Of a DNA stretch of 64,000 bases, positions 56,490-64,000 are shown piece by piece. This stretch comes from Sphingobacterium mizutaii (lineage in GTDB: Bacteria; Bacteroidota; Bacteroidia; Sphingobacteriales; Sphingobacteriaceae), in NCBI RefSeq assembly GCF_900187125.1, contig NZ_LT906468.1:992001-1056000 (forward strand), in the 5' to 3' direction. Each line of letters begins with the position of its first letter. Positions within the stretch are counted from its first letter, which is position 1. The notes under the pieces are model-generated. The model was not told the origin of the DNA. It did no database searches and was given only the letters and a program-made list of their open reading frames with translations. The translations under genes were made by a program, and so were the position numbers.

Positions 56490-57518
56490 ATGAACAAATC
56501 AAAAGTATTGTTGACAGGGGTGACCGGGTTCTTGGGTTCTCATACCGCTATTGAATTGCTCAACAGAGGATATCAGGTTACCGGTTCTTTACGGGATATG
56601 AAGCGTGCAGATGCTATTCAGAAAGTAATTGCCACCCATACACAAAGTATAAGTAACCTATCCTTCGTACAGGCTGACCTGCTTGATAAAAGGGCATGGG
56701 TAGCAGCTTGTGAAAATCAGGATTATGTAATCCATACTGCCTCACCTTTTCCTCGTGAATTACCAAAGAATGAGAATGAATTAATCATCCCTGCAAAAGA
56801 GGGGACATTGCGTGTTCTTCAAGCAGCCAAGCAAAACCAGGTAAAAAGAGTGGTTTTGGTCTCTTCCATTTCCACTGTGGTATATGGAAAGCAAATTGAT
56901 GAATTGGACAGTGTGTTTACAGAGGATCATTGGACCGATGAAAGCAATAAACGGGATACCCCTCCATATATGAGAAGTAAGACCATTGCTGAAAAAGCTG
57001 CATGGGATTTTATCAAAGAAGAAGGAAAGGGAATGGAATTGGTCAGTATTCTTCCGGGGGCTATGTTAGGACCTATATTGGAGGATGATTTTGGTACCTC
57101 CGCCAATATTATCGTAAAGATCTTATCGGGTAACATGCCTGCTATGCCAAAAATAGGATTTGAAATAGTGGATGTGCGTTCTGTTGCCAAATTATTGGTA
57201 GATGCGATGGAAATAGAAAAAGCAGGTGGAAATAGATACATGGCATCCGAAGGTCATATGTCGATGAAGGAGGTAGCTGAAGTCCTAAAAACCCATTTCC
57301 CTGAAAGGAAAATCAGTACCGCCAACCTCCCTAATTTTTTGGCTAGATTGATGTCCATTTTTGAACCTGCCTTAAAACCTGTATTATTGGATTTAGGTCT
57401 TAGGAGAAAGGTCGATGCTTCCAAAGCCAAAAGGGAATTGGGTTGGAAAGGACATTCAATGGAGAAGGCAATATTAGATTGTGCAAATAGTGTTATTAAA
57501 CTAGGAATCGTAAAGTAG
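56490..57518 (+). CDS. NAD(P)-dependent epimerase/dihydroflavonol-reductase-like
   Basis: The product is 342 aa in the extended SDR family. The cofactor motif is VLLTGVTGFLGSHTAIELL, the active-site tyrosine and lysine lie in PYMRSKTIAEKAAW, and the serine precedes in VLVSSISTVVYG. The substrate-facing C-terminal domain resembles aldehyde and ketone reductases. Substrate unknown. Its TAG stop is directly followed by the ATG of the Crp/Fnr gene, so the two are one unit. Confidence 0.88.
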   Translation: MNKSKVLLTGVTGFLGSHTAIELLNRGYQVTGSLRDMKRADAIQKVIATHTQSISNLSFVQADLLDKRAWVAACENQDYVIHTASPFPRELPKNENELIIPAKEGTLRVLQAAKQNQVKRVVLVSSISTVVYGKQIDELDSVFTEDHWTDESNKRDTPPYMRSKTIAEKAAWDFIKEEGKGMELVSILPGAMLGPILEDDFGTSANIIVKILSGNMPAMPKIGFEIVDVRSVAKLLVDAMEIEKAGGNRYMASEGHMSMKEVAEVLKTHFPERKISTANLPNFLARLMSIFEPALKPVLLDLGLRRKVDASKAKRELGWKGHSMEKAILDCANSVIKLGIVK

Positions 57519-58100
57519 ATGCAAAAGTTAAAATCCATATTGAGATTTGGGGCAATTCTCTCCGATGCCGACATCGAGGTAATTGCCTCCAACTTCAAGC
57601 AAAAACATTTAGCAGCATCCGATTATTTCTTAGAGATAGGGCAGATTGCTCACGAAATCGCTTTTATTGAATCCGGTATCGTCAGGATCTTTAAACCTGA
57701 TCAGGATGGGAATGAAATCACCAAGTATTTCTTTAAGGAAAATCAATTCTTTGTTGATCTGGAAAGCTACTATTCCAGTATCCCCGCAAGTGAAGCTTTC
57801 CAGGCTGTGGTCGAAACAGAAATATATGCTATCCATAAGTTAGTTGTGGAAAGATTATGCCAACAGATCCCCAATTTCTTTATCTTCCTTAAAACGATTA
57901 CGGAAGCTACTTTATTGAATAAGATTAAAGACAACGACTTCTTAAATTTTGGAAATTCCAAAACCAAGTATCTTGAATTTGTGAAGCGATACCCTCAACT
58001 TGCCTTACAGGTTCCGCAACAATATATCGCATCCTACCTCAAAATCACGCCTCAATCCTTGAGTAGGATTCGACGCGAACTTGCCCAGCCAAACCAATAA
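57519..58100 (+). CDS. Crp/Fnr family transcriptional regulator
   Basis: The product is 193 aa. A cyclic-nucleotide-binding-type beta-roll (about 10-115; FLEIGQIAHEIAFIESGIVRIF) is followed by a helical linker and a C-terminal DNA-binding domain with VPQQYIASYLKITPQSLSRIRREL. No FNR-type N-terminal cysteine cluster is visible. The start abuts the stop of the reductase gene. Regulated genes are unknown; a nearby perfect inverted repeat could be its operator. Confidence 0.9.
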   Translation: MQKLKSILRFGAILSDADIEVIASNFKQKHLAASDYFLEIGQIAHEIAFIESGIVRIFKPDQDGNEITKYFFKENQFFVDLESYYSSIPASEAFQAVVETEIYAIHKLVVERLCQQIPNFFIFLKTITEATLLNKIKDNDFLNFGNSKTKYLEFVKRYPQLALQVPQQYIASYLKITPQSLSRIRRELAQPNQ

Positions 58101-58402
58101 ACCCCTTTAAATACCCTCTGAAAATAGGACCAGCTTTTTTGTAAATCATCTATAAACAACGTGGTTTAAATTTCTTTGCAATTAATAAAAGATAAATTTG
58201 TCTTTTATTAATTCATGTCTTAACTTTGTTCAATTAAGTCATTGAATTATTCAAATAAATCCAAGCGAGGGTAGGTTGCATTCCATGCAATACTTTAACG
58301 ACTTCCTGAAAACTAGACTTTTCATCAAATCGCGAATTCTTCAAATTCCTTTTATTTAGAAATATGGCTTAATCTAAATTCAAAGATCATATCGAATTTA
58401 AC
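58101..58402. other. Regulatory region before the cbb3-like oxidase
   Basis: No gene is seen. It holds a 13-bp perfect inverted repeat (58180-58213), a good promoter within it and a second dyad TTGCAT-tcc-ATGCAA (58276-58290). The transcript leader would be about 165 bases. Confidence 0.6.
58180..58228 (+). promoter_or_regulatory. Predicted oxidase promoter overlapping a palindromic operator
   Basis: AATTAATAAAAGA (58180-58192) and TCTTTTATTAATT (58201-58213) form a perfect 13-bp inverted repeat with spacer TAAATTTG. TTTG (58197-58200), 20 bases and TAACTTTG (58221-58228) make an ideal Bacteroidota promoter, with the -33 element in the palindrome centre. TAAATTTG itself is also a TAnnTTTG match. 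Confidence 0.6.
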
Positions 58403-60538
58403 ATGAATTCTATTTTAACTCTTAATTTAATCCTTTCGGACGGTAAATCGGTCCAAGATTTACTCACACAATCCATTTTTTTCCATTCCAAGATCAGTCC
58501 GATTGAGTTTTGGATAGGTTTTCTACTACTAGTTTTCCTGTCCATTCTCATTGTGGTCCTCCTGCTGATTGATCGAATTAAACAAGTCAGCACCTTTCTT
58601 TTAAAAGAGAAATCAAAACTGAATGTGAACCTCTGGAAAAACTCACTCAAGAAAATGAACTCCAGCCAAATTGCCCGAATTATCAAACAAAAGAGCAGGC
58701 AGGAGCTGAAATCTTGGTTACTGGCCTTTTTCCTCTTTGGAATACCCTTGTTTCCCCTGGAATCCTTAGCGCAGACTGTATCCATTGATGGTACCAGTGA
58801 ATCCATCTGGTCTAAGGCAGGCATTATTATCACTTTAGTGTTGCTCTTGATACCGACCATTTTCATTCTAGTTTTATTGTTCGTCAGAATCAATCGGAGG
58901 TTATCTAAATTGAACATTAACGCCCAAAAAGATGAAGCAAAAGTAATTGTCCAAGAATTGGAAAACAGGCCTTTAGCTGAGGTTGAAAAAGAACTATTAG
59001 CCTTCCAAGAAGCCGCTGATTATAGATTGAAACCCGACGTGCTGTCCGGTTCCAAAAAAGCAGTGGACCCTAAAGGGCTATTGTCCATCAATGAAAACCA
59101 TGGTATCCCGATCGTTTCCAAAAAGAAAAGATCAACCGATAGAACCAACTTCGATGTAGACCTCTCTAAAATGGTCAACTGGTATTTGATATCGGCAACC
59201 GTGTGGTTGGTTTTTGGAACCACCATTGGCGAATACCTCGGTTTTAAATTTGTTGCTCCGGATATGGAGAGCTTTAGCTGGCTTAGCTTCGGGAGGTTAA
59301 GGCCAGTCCACACCAATGCTGTCTTCTGGGGATGGGCATCCCTGGCAATGATCGGATTGGGTTATTATGTGGTTCCTCGTGTCAGTAACACCAAACTCTA
59401 TAGCTTAAAATTGGGCTGGTACAGCCTAATTTTGATCAATGTCTGTGTGTTCGTGGGAACCATTTCCCTAATGGCAGGAATTAACAATAGCGGAGGCGAG
59501 TATAGGGAATATATCTGGCCTATTATGTTGCTGTTTGGAATTGCATTGGTTTTGACACTAATCAATTACTATAAAACCATTGCAAAAAGAACAACTCGGG
59601 AAATTTATATATCAAACTGGTATATAGTCGCTGCGGTAATCTTTACTATTGTGATTAGTCTAGCAGCCTATTTACCTTTTTGGCAGAATGGCCTCGGAGA
59701 GACAATCATCCAAGGCTATTACATGCACCAAGGTGTTGGTATGTGGTTTATGCTTTTTTGTCTAGGCCTAGTGTACTATTTCCTTCCCCAGCAACTCAAT
59801 AGGCCTATTTATTCCTATAGTTTAGGCATTCTCGCTTTTTGGACCCAGATATTATTTTATACTCTGATCGGAAGCCACCACTTTGTGTTTAGCTCTATCC
59901 CTTGGTGGTTACAGACAGTTGCCATAGTCGGAAGTGCTGGAATGGCAATTCCTGTTATAGCAGGTACAACCAACTTTCTGATGACCTTTAAAGGATCCTG
60001 GTATAAGCTAGGAGATAGTTATATCCTGCCTTTTTTCCTGGTCGGAATCATCTTTTATTTCACCGGGTCGATGCAAGGTACTGCTGAAGCCTTCCGTGAA
60101 ACCAACCTGATTTGGCACTTTACGGACTTTACCGTTGCCCACTCACATTTGACCATGTACGGCATTATCAGCTTTTTCCTTTGGGCATCCATATATACCA
60201 TCGTTCCGCGATTTACCGGAAGAGAGGCGCCTCAGATCAGTATTGGAGCCCATTTCTGGTTTGCCTTTATCGGAATGCTCATGTATACCGTGCCGTTGAT
60301 GTATGGTTCAACCATGAAAGGAATCATGTGGTTAGACGGCAAGCCATTTATCGATGGCGTGACCTTTATGGCGCCATACTGGTTATGGAGAGCCATCGGA
60401 GGTAGCCTGATGTGGCTTTCTCACCTCATTTTCGCCTATAATTTGTACAAAATGATGGCGGATGTAAAAGAATTAGACATTGCTGAAGAAATTACCAGCC
60501 AATTTGAAAATCAATCAACTATTAAAGTTCAAAAATAA
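58403..60538 (+). CDS. ccoN: CcoN-like cbb3-type oxidase subunit I with long N-terminal extension
   Basis: The product is 711 aa; usual CcoN proteins have about 470-490. The CcoN core starts near residue 250. Low-spin haem His is H303 (FGRLRPVHTNAVFWGW), Cu-B His are H442, H492 and H493, the cross-linked-type tyrosine is Y486 (FYTLIGSHH), and haem His are H580/H582 (FTVAHSHLTMYG). The first 250 residues have three extra membrane segments (31-56, 105-124, 140-162) and a charged domain (170-245). The tyrosine argues for an oxygen reductase, not a nitric oxide reductase. It reduces O2 at the inner membrane. Confidence 0.85.
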   Translation: MNSILTLNLILSDGKSVQDLLTQSIFFHSKISPIEFWIGFLLLVFLSILIVVLLLIDRIKQVSTFLLKEKSKLNVNLWKNSLKKMNSSQIARIIKQKSRQELKSWLLAFFLFGIPLFPLESLAQTVSIDGTSESIWSKAGIIITLVLLLIPTIFILVLLFVRINRRLSKLNINAQKDEAKVIVQELENRPLAEVEKELLAFQEAADYRLKPDVLSGSKKAVDPKGLLSINENHGIPIVSKKKRSTDRTNFDVDLSKMVNWYLISATVWLVFGTTIGEYLGFKFVAPDMESFSWLSFGRLRPVHTNAVFWGWASLAMIGLGYYVVPRVSNTKLYSLKLGWYSLILINVCVFVGTISLMAGINNSGGEYREYIWPIMLLFGIALVLTLINYYKTIAKRTTREIYISNWYIVAAVIFTIVISLAAYLPFWQNGLGETIIQGYYMHQGVGMWFMLFCLGLVYYFLPQQLNRPIYSYSLGILAFWTQILFYTLIGSHHFVFSSIPWWLQTVAIVGSAGMAIPVIAGTTNFLMTFKGSWYKLGDSYILPFFLVGIIFYFTGSMQGTAEAFRETNLIWHFTDFTVAHSHLTMYGIISFFLWASIYTIVPRFTGREAPQISIGAHFWFAFIGMLMYTVPLMYGSTMKGIMWLDGKPFIDGVTFMAPYWLWRAIGGSLMWLSHLIFAYNLYKMMADVKELDIAEEITSQFENQSTIKVQK

Positions 60539-60549
60539 AATAAACGATC

Positions 60550-61548
60550 ATGGAGTTTTTCGACGATCATAAGAAACTATTTATAACCGCAGCGGTCTTC
60601 TTCATTGTGTTGACGATCTTTGTTGCCATTCTTCCAGCATTGAACAACCAGTTGAAAAATGCACCGCTTCCTCAATCTGAACCCCTTTCTCCGGATGCTG
60701 TAGCCGGCAAGTCAATCTTTATTGCCAACGGCTGTGTGGCTTGCCATACCCAACAGGTCAGGAATGTAGATATGGATAAGGTTTTCGGTCAGCGACCTAG
60801 TGTAGCTGCTGACTATGCACATAATGAAAGACTGGATGTGTGGAGAAATACCGCAACCTTGATGGGAACTGAAAGAACTGGACCTGACTTGACCGATGTA
60901 GGTAACCGCCAGCCCAGCAAAGAATGGAACTTGGTCCACCTTTACAATCCGCGTATCGTGGTCAAGGAATCCATTATGCCGGCCTATCCTTTCTTGTTTG
61001 AATACAAATCCATACCAGCCAAGGAAGACGTAGTGGTCAATATCCCAGAAGATTTTGCGCCCAGTAATGGAAAAAAAGTCGTAGCAAGCAAAGAGGCTAT
61101 GCAGTTGATAGCCTATTTACAGTCATTGAAACAAGTTAAACTGGAAGCTGATGTTCCAGAATTTCTATATAAAAGGAAAGCTCAAGCCGCTGCTGGCCAA
61201 GGTGCAGCTGAAGAAGAATTGGATGGCGAGGCCTTATATGTAGCGCATTGTCAAGCATGCCACCAAGCTGATGGCAATGGGCTACCTGGAGCTTTCCCTC
61301 CTTTAAAGGGTAGTCCCGTCGTAACCGGGGATGACCTCGAATTATATGTCGATATCATTATGAACGGTTATGATAGCAGACCTGAATATGGTGTGATGGC
61401 AGCAGTGGGCGTCAATGCCGGCTTTACTGAAAAAGAAGTAGCCGCTATCATCAATTACGAAAGGACCAGCTGGGGTAATAATGGTAAAAAAGTAAAAGCT
61501 GAAGATATCAAGCAAATCGTAGATTTCGTAAAGACTCAATCCAACTAA
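60550..61548 (+). CDS. CcoO-like subunit with a second haem c domain
   Basis: The product is 332 aa. An N-terminal membrane helix (about 9-28) anchors it. The first haem c site is CVACH (62-66), with axial Met143 in SIMPAYPF, as in CcoO. A second haem c domain (about 222-330) has CQACH (234-238) and ends in WGNNGKKV. CcoO normally has one haem c and CcoP has two; here the two roles appear merged in one chain. It lies 11 bp after the CcoN-like gene and 2 bp before the next gene. Confidence 0.88.
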   Translation: MEFFDDHKKLFITAAVFFIVLTIFVAILPALNNQLKNAPLPQSEPLSPDAVAGKSIFIANGCVACHTQQVRNVDMDKVFGQRPSVAADYAHNERLDVWRNTATLMGTERTGPDLTDVGNRQPSKEWNLVHLYNPRIVVKESIMPAYPFLFEYKSIPAKEDVVVNIPEDFAPSNGKKVVASKEAMQLIAYLQSLKQVKLEADVPEFLYKRKAQAAAGQGAAEEELDGEALYVAHCQACHQADGNGLPGAFPPLKGSPVVTGDDLELYVDIIMNGYDSRPEYGVMAAVGVNAGFTEKEVAAIINYERTSWGNNGKKVKAEDIKQIVDFVKTQSN

Positions 61549-61550
61549 TC

Positions 61551-61829
61551 ATGAAAAAAATTCAATTGACACTGCTTTTTAGTATTTGCATCTCCTTTTT
61601 GATGGCCTGCCCGGTGTGCGAAAGAAACCAACCTAAAATTTTGAGGGGCTGGGTTCATGGCACAGCGCCAAAAAGCGACCTGGAATATATTATGGTCATC
61701 GCCATCATCCTGATTTCATTGATTGCATTGGGCATGTTCTTAAAGATGATCATCAAACCGGGAGAAAAACAAACGGACCATATCAAAAGGTTTATTTTAA
61801 ATTCTGATAATTATGAGCCAAAGAAGTAA
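61551..61829 (+). CDS. Small membrane protein with CPVC motif
   Basis: The product is 92 aa. The hydrophobic start ends FLMACPVCERNQP: LMAC could be a lipobox, and CPVC could bind a metal or act in redox. A helix follows at about 46-67 (IMVIAIILISLIALGMFLKMII). No family is recognised with certainty. It is 2 bp after the CcoO-like gene and overlaps the next gene by 17 bp, so it belongs to this unit. A role in assembly or copper delivery is inference. Confidence 0.7.
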   Translation: MKKIQLTLLFSICISFLMACPVCERNQPKILRGWVHGTAPKSDLEYIMVIAIILISLIALGMFLKMIIKPGEKQTDHIKRFILNSDNYEPKK

Positions 61830-62229
61830 AATATTTATTTTCATCGATGACGAAAATATTCCGATTGCTGAAACCTATAGCCCAGTGAACTTTGAACTGG
61901 ATACACGGAAATTAGTAGACGGAAAACACCAATTGCGTATCGTCAGCAAGGATCCAGGTGGAAAGGAAGGAGTTCGGATTATCCCTTTTGAAGTCCGTAA
62001 TGGTCCGGCGATCGAAATCACTGGAATTAAAGAAAACGCTGTAATTGACGACCTAGTCCCTATCATGATCAACGCCTATGGGAAAGGAAACTCCGAAACC
62101 TTTATGATTGATGGTAGTGAGACTCCTCAAGGTATTCCTTGGTGGGTATGGATCATCATTATTGTCTTTATGGGTTGGGCCATGTACTATGTGTTCATGT
62201 ACCTATACTTACCGACTTCGGTTAATTGA
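61813..62229 (+). CDS. Tail-anchored protein with beta-rich N-terminus
   Basis: The product is 138 aa. The first 100 residues look like an Ig/FixG-C type beta domain (FIDDENIPIAETYSPVNFEL, LRIVSKDPGGKEGVR). A single membrane helix (about 109-133, IPWWVWIIIIVFMGWAMYYVF) ends the chain. There is no N-terminal signal, so the beta domain probably stays cytoplasmic or needs another route. The topology is opposite to FixH. Last gene of the oxidase unit. Confidence 0.7.
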   Translation: MSQRSKIFIFIDDENIPIAETYSPVNFELDTRKLVDGKHQLRIVSKDPGGKEGVRIIPFEVRNGPAIEITGIKENAVIDDLVPIMINAYGKGNSETFMIDGSETPQGIPWWVWIIIIVFMGWAMYYVFMYLYLPTSVN

Positions 62230-62321
62230 GTGTTAGCAGGTTTAAGCGTTCTTTTTCAAACTTTTTGAGCTTTCTGTCGTTAATTGGGTAACTTAATTGT
62301 TTGGATACTAACCCAATTGCC

Positions 62322-63689
62322 ATGAAGAACGCTTTAAGACCTGCCATACTCGTTTTATGGTGCCTTTGTTTTCACCTTAGCTTTGCACAACAGCATCAGC
62401 AACCCAATATTATCCTGATCTTGGCCGATGATCTGGGTATTGGTGATTTAAGTTCCTATTACCATCAATATGAAACGCCCAATCTGGATAAATTGGGAAA
62501 GGAAGGTATTCGATTCAACAATTATTACAGTGCTTCCCCAATCTGCTCACCCTCGCGCGCAGGACTCCTAACGGGCCAACGTCCCGCAAAACTACATTTC
62601 ACCACTTTCCTGAATACCCGAGAAGATAACCGGAAAAAAGAACAGGTTGATTTTCTGGATCCTTCTGTGCTGACCATGGCTGATGTGCTGAAGGCTAATG
62701 GCTATGCGACAGCTCATTTTGGCAAATGGCACCTCGGTGGTGGTCGGGATGTAAACAATGCGCCTAACTTCGACCAATACGGTTTCGATGCATGGTCTGG
62801 AACCTATGAAAGCCCTGATCCCGATCCGGCTATCACGGCCACTGACTGGATTTGGTCGGATCAAGACAGCGTAAAAAGATGGAACCGCACAAAATACTTT
62901 GTGGATAAAACCCTTGATTTCTTGCAAAAGAACAAAGATAAACCCTGTTTTATCAATGTATGGACAGATGATGTCCATACCCCTTGGATAGCTGGCGATG
63001 ATGAAAAAGGTAGATTCGACTGGAAGCCCCAAGAGGAAAGGAGCTTTAAATTTGTCCTTCAGGAATATGACCGAGAGATCGGAAGATTGATGCAAGGCTT
63101 GAAAGAAATGGGTCTAGATGAAAACACTTTGGTCATCTTTATTAGCGATAATGGCCCCTTACCCAATTTCAGGCAGGATCGTTCTGCCGGTTTACGCGGT
63201 AGTAAGCTCTCCCTGTATGAAGGAGGAATCCGTATGCCCTTATTGATGCGCTGGCCAGCAAAGATTAAAGCTGGTCAAGTAGATGAACAGACCATTATTT
63301 CTGCGCTTGATTTCCTGCCAAGCTTAGCAAAATTGGCAAAAGCTCCACTAAAGAATGCCAAGGGACTCGATGGGCAGGATCTCAGCAAAGCCATGCTTGG
63401 AAATCCTATAGCCCGAAACAAGGCGCTCATTTGGGAATATGGCCGGAATGACTCAACAGCTTTCAGCTTCCCTAAAAAAGTCAATCGTAGTCCCGCGCTT
63501 GCAATCAGGGATCAAGACTGGAAATTCATGATGAACAGCGATGGGAGTGATCCCGAACTGTATGACCTAAAAGCCGATCCCAATGAAAGGACCAATCTTG
63601 CGGCGAATAGAAAACAGCTCGTGATAAAATATACCAAAGCTTTATCGCAATGGTGGAAAGGATTGCCTCCTTATAGGAAAATCGAATAA
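62322..63689 (+). CDS. Sulfatase (arylsulfatase-type)
   Basis: The product is 455 aa from the ATG at 62322; a TTG 21 bases upstream would make the leader less typical. The signal peptide ends near LSFAQ. Metal-binding DD is in LILADDLGIGDLSS, and the formylglycine motif is CSPSRAGLLTGQRP, a C-x-P-S-R sulfatase needing an FGE or anSME maturase. Other blocks are HFGKWHLGG and ISDNGPLPN. It removes sulfate from a sugar or phenol ester. There is no sign of partner genes inside the window. Confidence 0.93.
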   Translation: MKNALRPAILVLWCLCFHLSFAQQHQQPNIILILADDLGIGDLSSYYHQYETPNLDKLGKEGIRFNNYYSASPICSPSRAGLLTGQRPAKLHFTTFLNTREDNRKKEQVDFLDPSVLTMADVLKANGYATAHFGKWHLGGGRDVNNAPNFDQYGFDAWSGTYESPDPDPAITATDWIWSDQDSVKRWNRTKYFVDKTLDFLQKNKDKPCFINVWTDDVHTPWIAGDDEKGRFDWKPQEERSFKFVLQEYDREIGRLMQGLKEMGLDENTLVIFISDNGPLPNFRQDRSAGLRGSKLSLYEGGIRMPLLMRWPAKIKAGQVDEQTIISALDFLPSLAKLAKAPLKNAKGLDGQDLSKAMLGNPIARNKALIWEYGRNDSTAFSFPKKVNRSPALAIRDQDWKFMMNSDGSDPELYDLKADPNERTNLAANRKQLVIKYTKALSQWWKGLPPYRKIE

Positions 63690-64000
63690 CCTTCTTTCTA
63701 TTCTCCTTCTTAATAAGGCTTGTTACAATTGCTTATTGAAATACATTTATTAAGCTTAATAAATGTTTATATTTTAATTAACTTGAAATTTTAAAACTTT
63801 AAATTTATCGTTTTTTTCTTATAAAAATATATTTACAATTTAAATTGGTTGCCTAAAAAAATCATTTTGTATTTAGGTTTGATTCTCCTATTTTTCCCCA
63901 AATCTAATTAAAATCTAATACATTATGAACGTGAAATAAGATACCCTAACTCCGAACACCTATTACAAACAGAACCTTTATTAAAGCCTTTTAGGCAATC
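63690..64000. other. AT-rich region after the sulfatase
   Basis: No coding frame is seen. It holds a perfect 24-bp palindrome at 63743-63766 and then AT-rich DNA that probably carries the promoter of a gene beyond the window. Confidence 0.5.
63743..63766. repeat. Perfect 24-bp palindrome
   Basis: ACATTTATTAAG is followed directly by its reverse complement CTTAATAAATGT, 53 bp after the sulfatase stop. It has no loop and no clear T tail, so an operator is as likely as a terminator. Confidence 0.55.

Noticed and set aside
58180..58213. Intrinsic terminator of the Crp/Fnr gene
   Set aside because: The stem is all A/T with almost no G/C and has no T run after it.
58387..58917. 176-codon minus-strand frame
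   Set aside because: It is antisense to the CcoN extension; that sense strand has membrane helices and good context.
58403..60538. Nitric oxide reductase subunit
   Set aside because: Y486 and the His set match oxygen-reducing cbb3 enzymes; NorB lacks that tyrosine.
62592..63095. 167-codon minus-strand frame
   Set aside because: It is antisense to sulfatase motifs.

Overview
The window looks like chromosome of a Sphingobacterium/Pedobacter-type Bacteroidota. It carries two SusC/SusD outer-membrane pairs, the -7 promoter box TAnnTTTG before several genes, few Shine-Dalgarno sites, and family members typical of the phylum (DUF4292, YidC with a large periplasmic domain, split transketolase, 7TM-DISM histidine kinase). 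No phage, transposase, integrase or CRISPR array is visible.

Layout. 1-935 has no gene but holds hairpin repeats. 936-6683 is a cell-envelope block: TPR protein, DUF4292 lipoprotein, EnvC-like M23 protein, TatA, lytic transglycosylase. 6728-7922 (minus) has a PyrR-like phosphoribosyltransferase and an NlpC/P60 hydrolase. 8183-13186 is the threonine operon thrA-thrB-thrC, preceded by a 21-codon Thr/Ile-rich leader peptide and a complete attenuator; this is the clearest regulatory system here. 13259-17888 holds a TlpA-like thioredoxin protein, an rRNA methyltransferase, an SGNH hydrolase and a class III aminotransferase. 18010-21790 (minus) is one tight transcription unit: split transketolase, ECF sigma factor, a membrane protein with six repeated VPxGYF motifs, and a small secreted protein. 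22281-31863 is mostly housekeeping: Nfu scaffold, PurB, acyl-CoA dehydrogenase, YidC, CTP synthase, aldo/keto reductase, ribosomal protein L19.

32252-40238 is a small glycan-use locus (SusC, SusD, LamG-GH127). It is followed by tRNA-Pro(UGG) and a 198-bp tandem array that contains folded copies of the tRNA 3' end. 41437-50764 has lipoproteins, DUF4861, a histidine kinase and response regulator facing each other with overlapping stop codons, a Gfo/Idh/MocA oxidoreductase and an FtsX-type permease. 50977-55670 is a second SusC/SusD pair whose SusC is broken by one in-frame stop; the next gene (a VOC protein) is broken by a one-base insertion. 56490-58100 has an NAD-dependent reductase directly abutting a Crp/Fnr regulator. 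58403-62229 encodes an unusual cbb3-like oxidase: CcoN with about 250 extra N-terminal residues, CcoO carrying a second haem c domain, and two small membrane proteins. A sulfatase closes the window.

Several dispersed intergenic repeat families recur: GAGAT/ATCTC hairpin arrays downstream of genes, a CGAATATGCCTCGAA motif in three gene-free stretches, GTTACTTTTGG palindromes, and AGTATTTAG strings. All calls come from reading the sequence; no database search was run.
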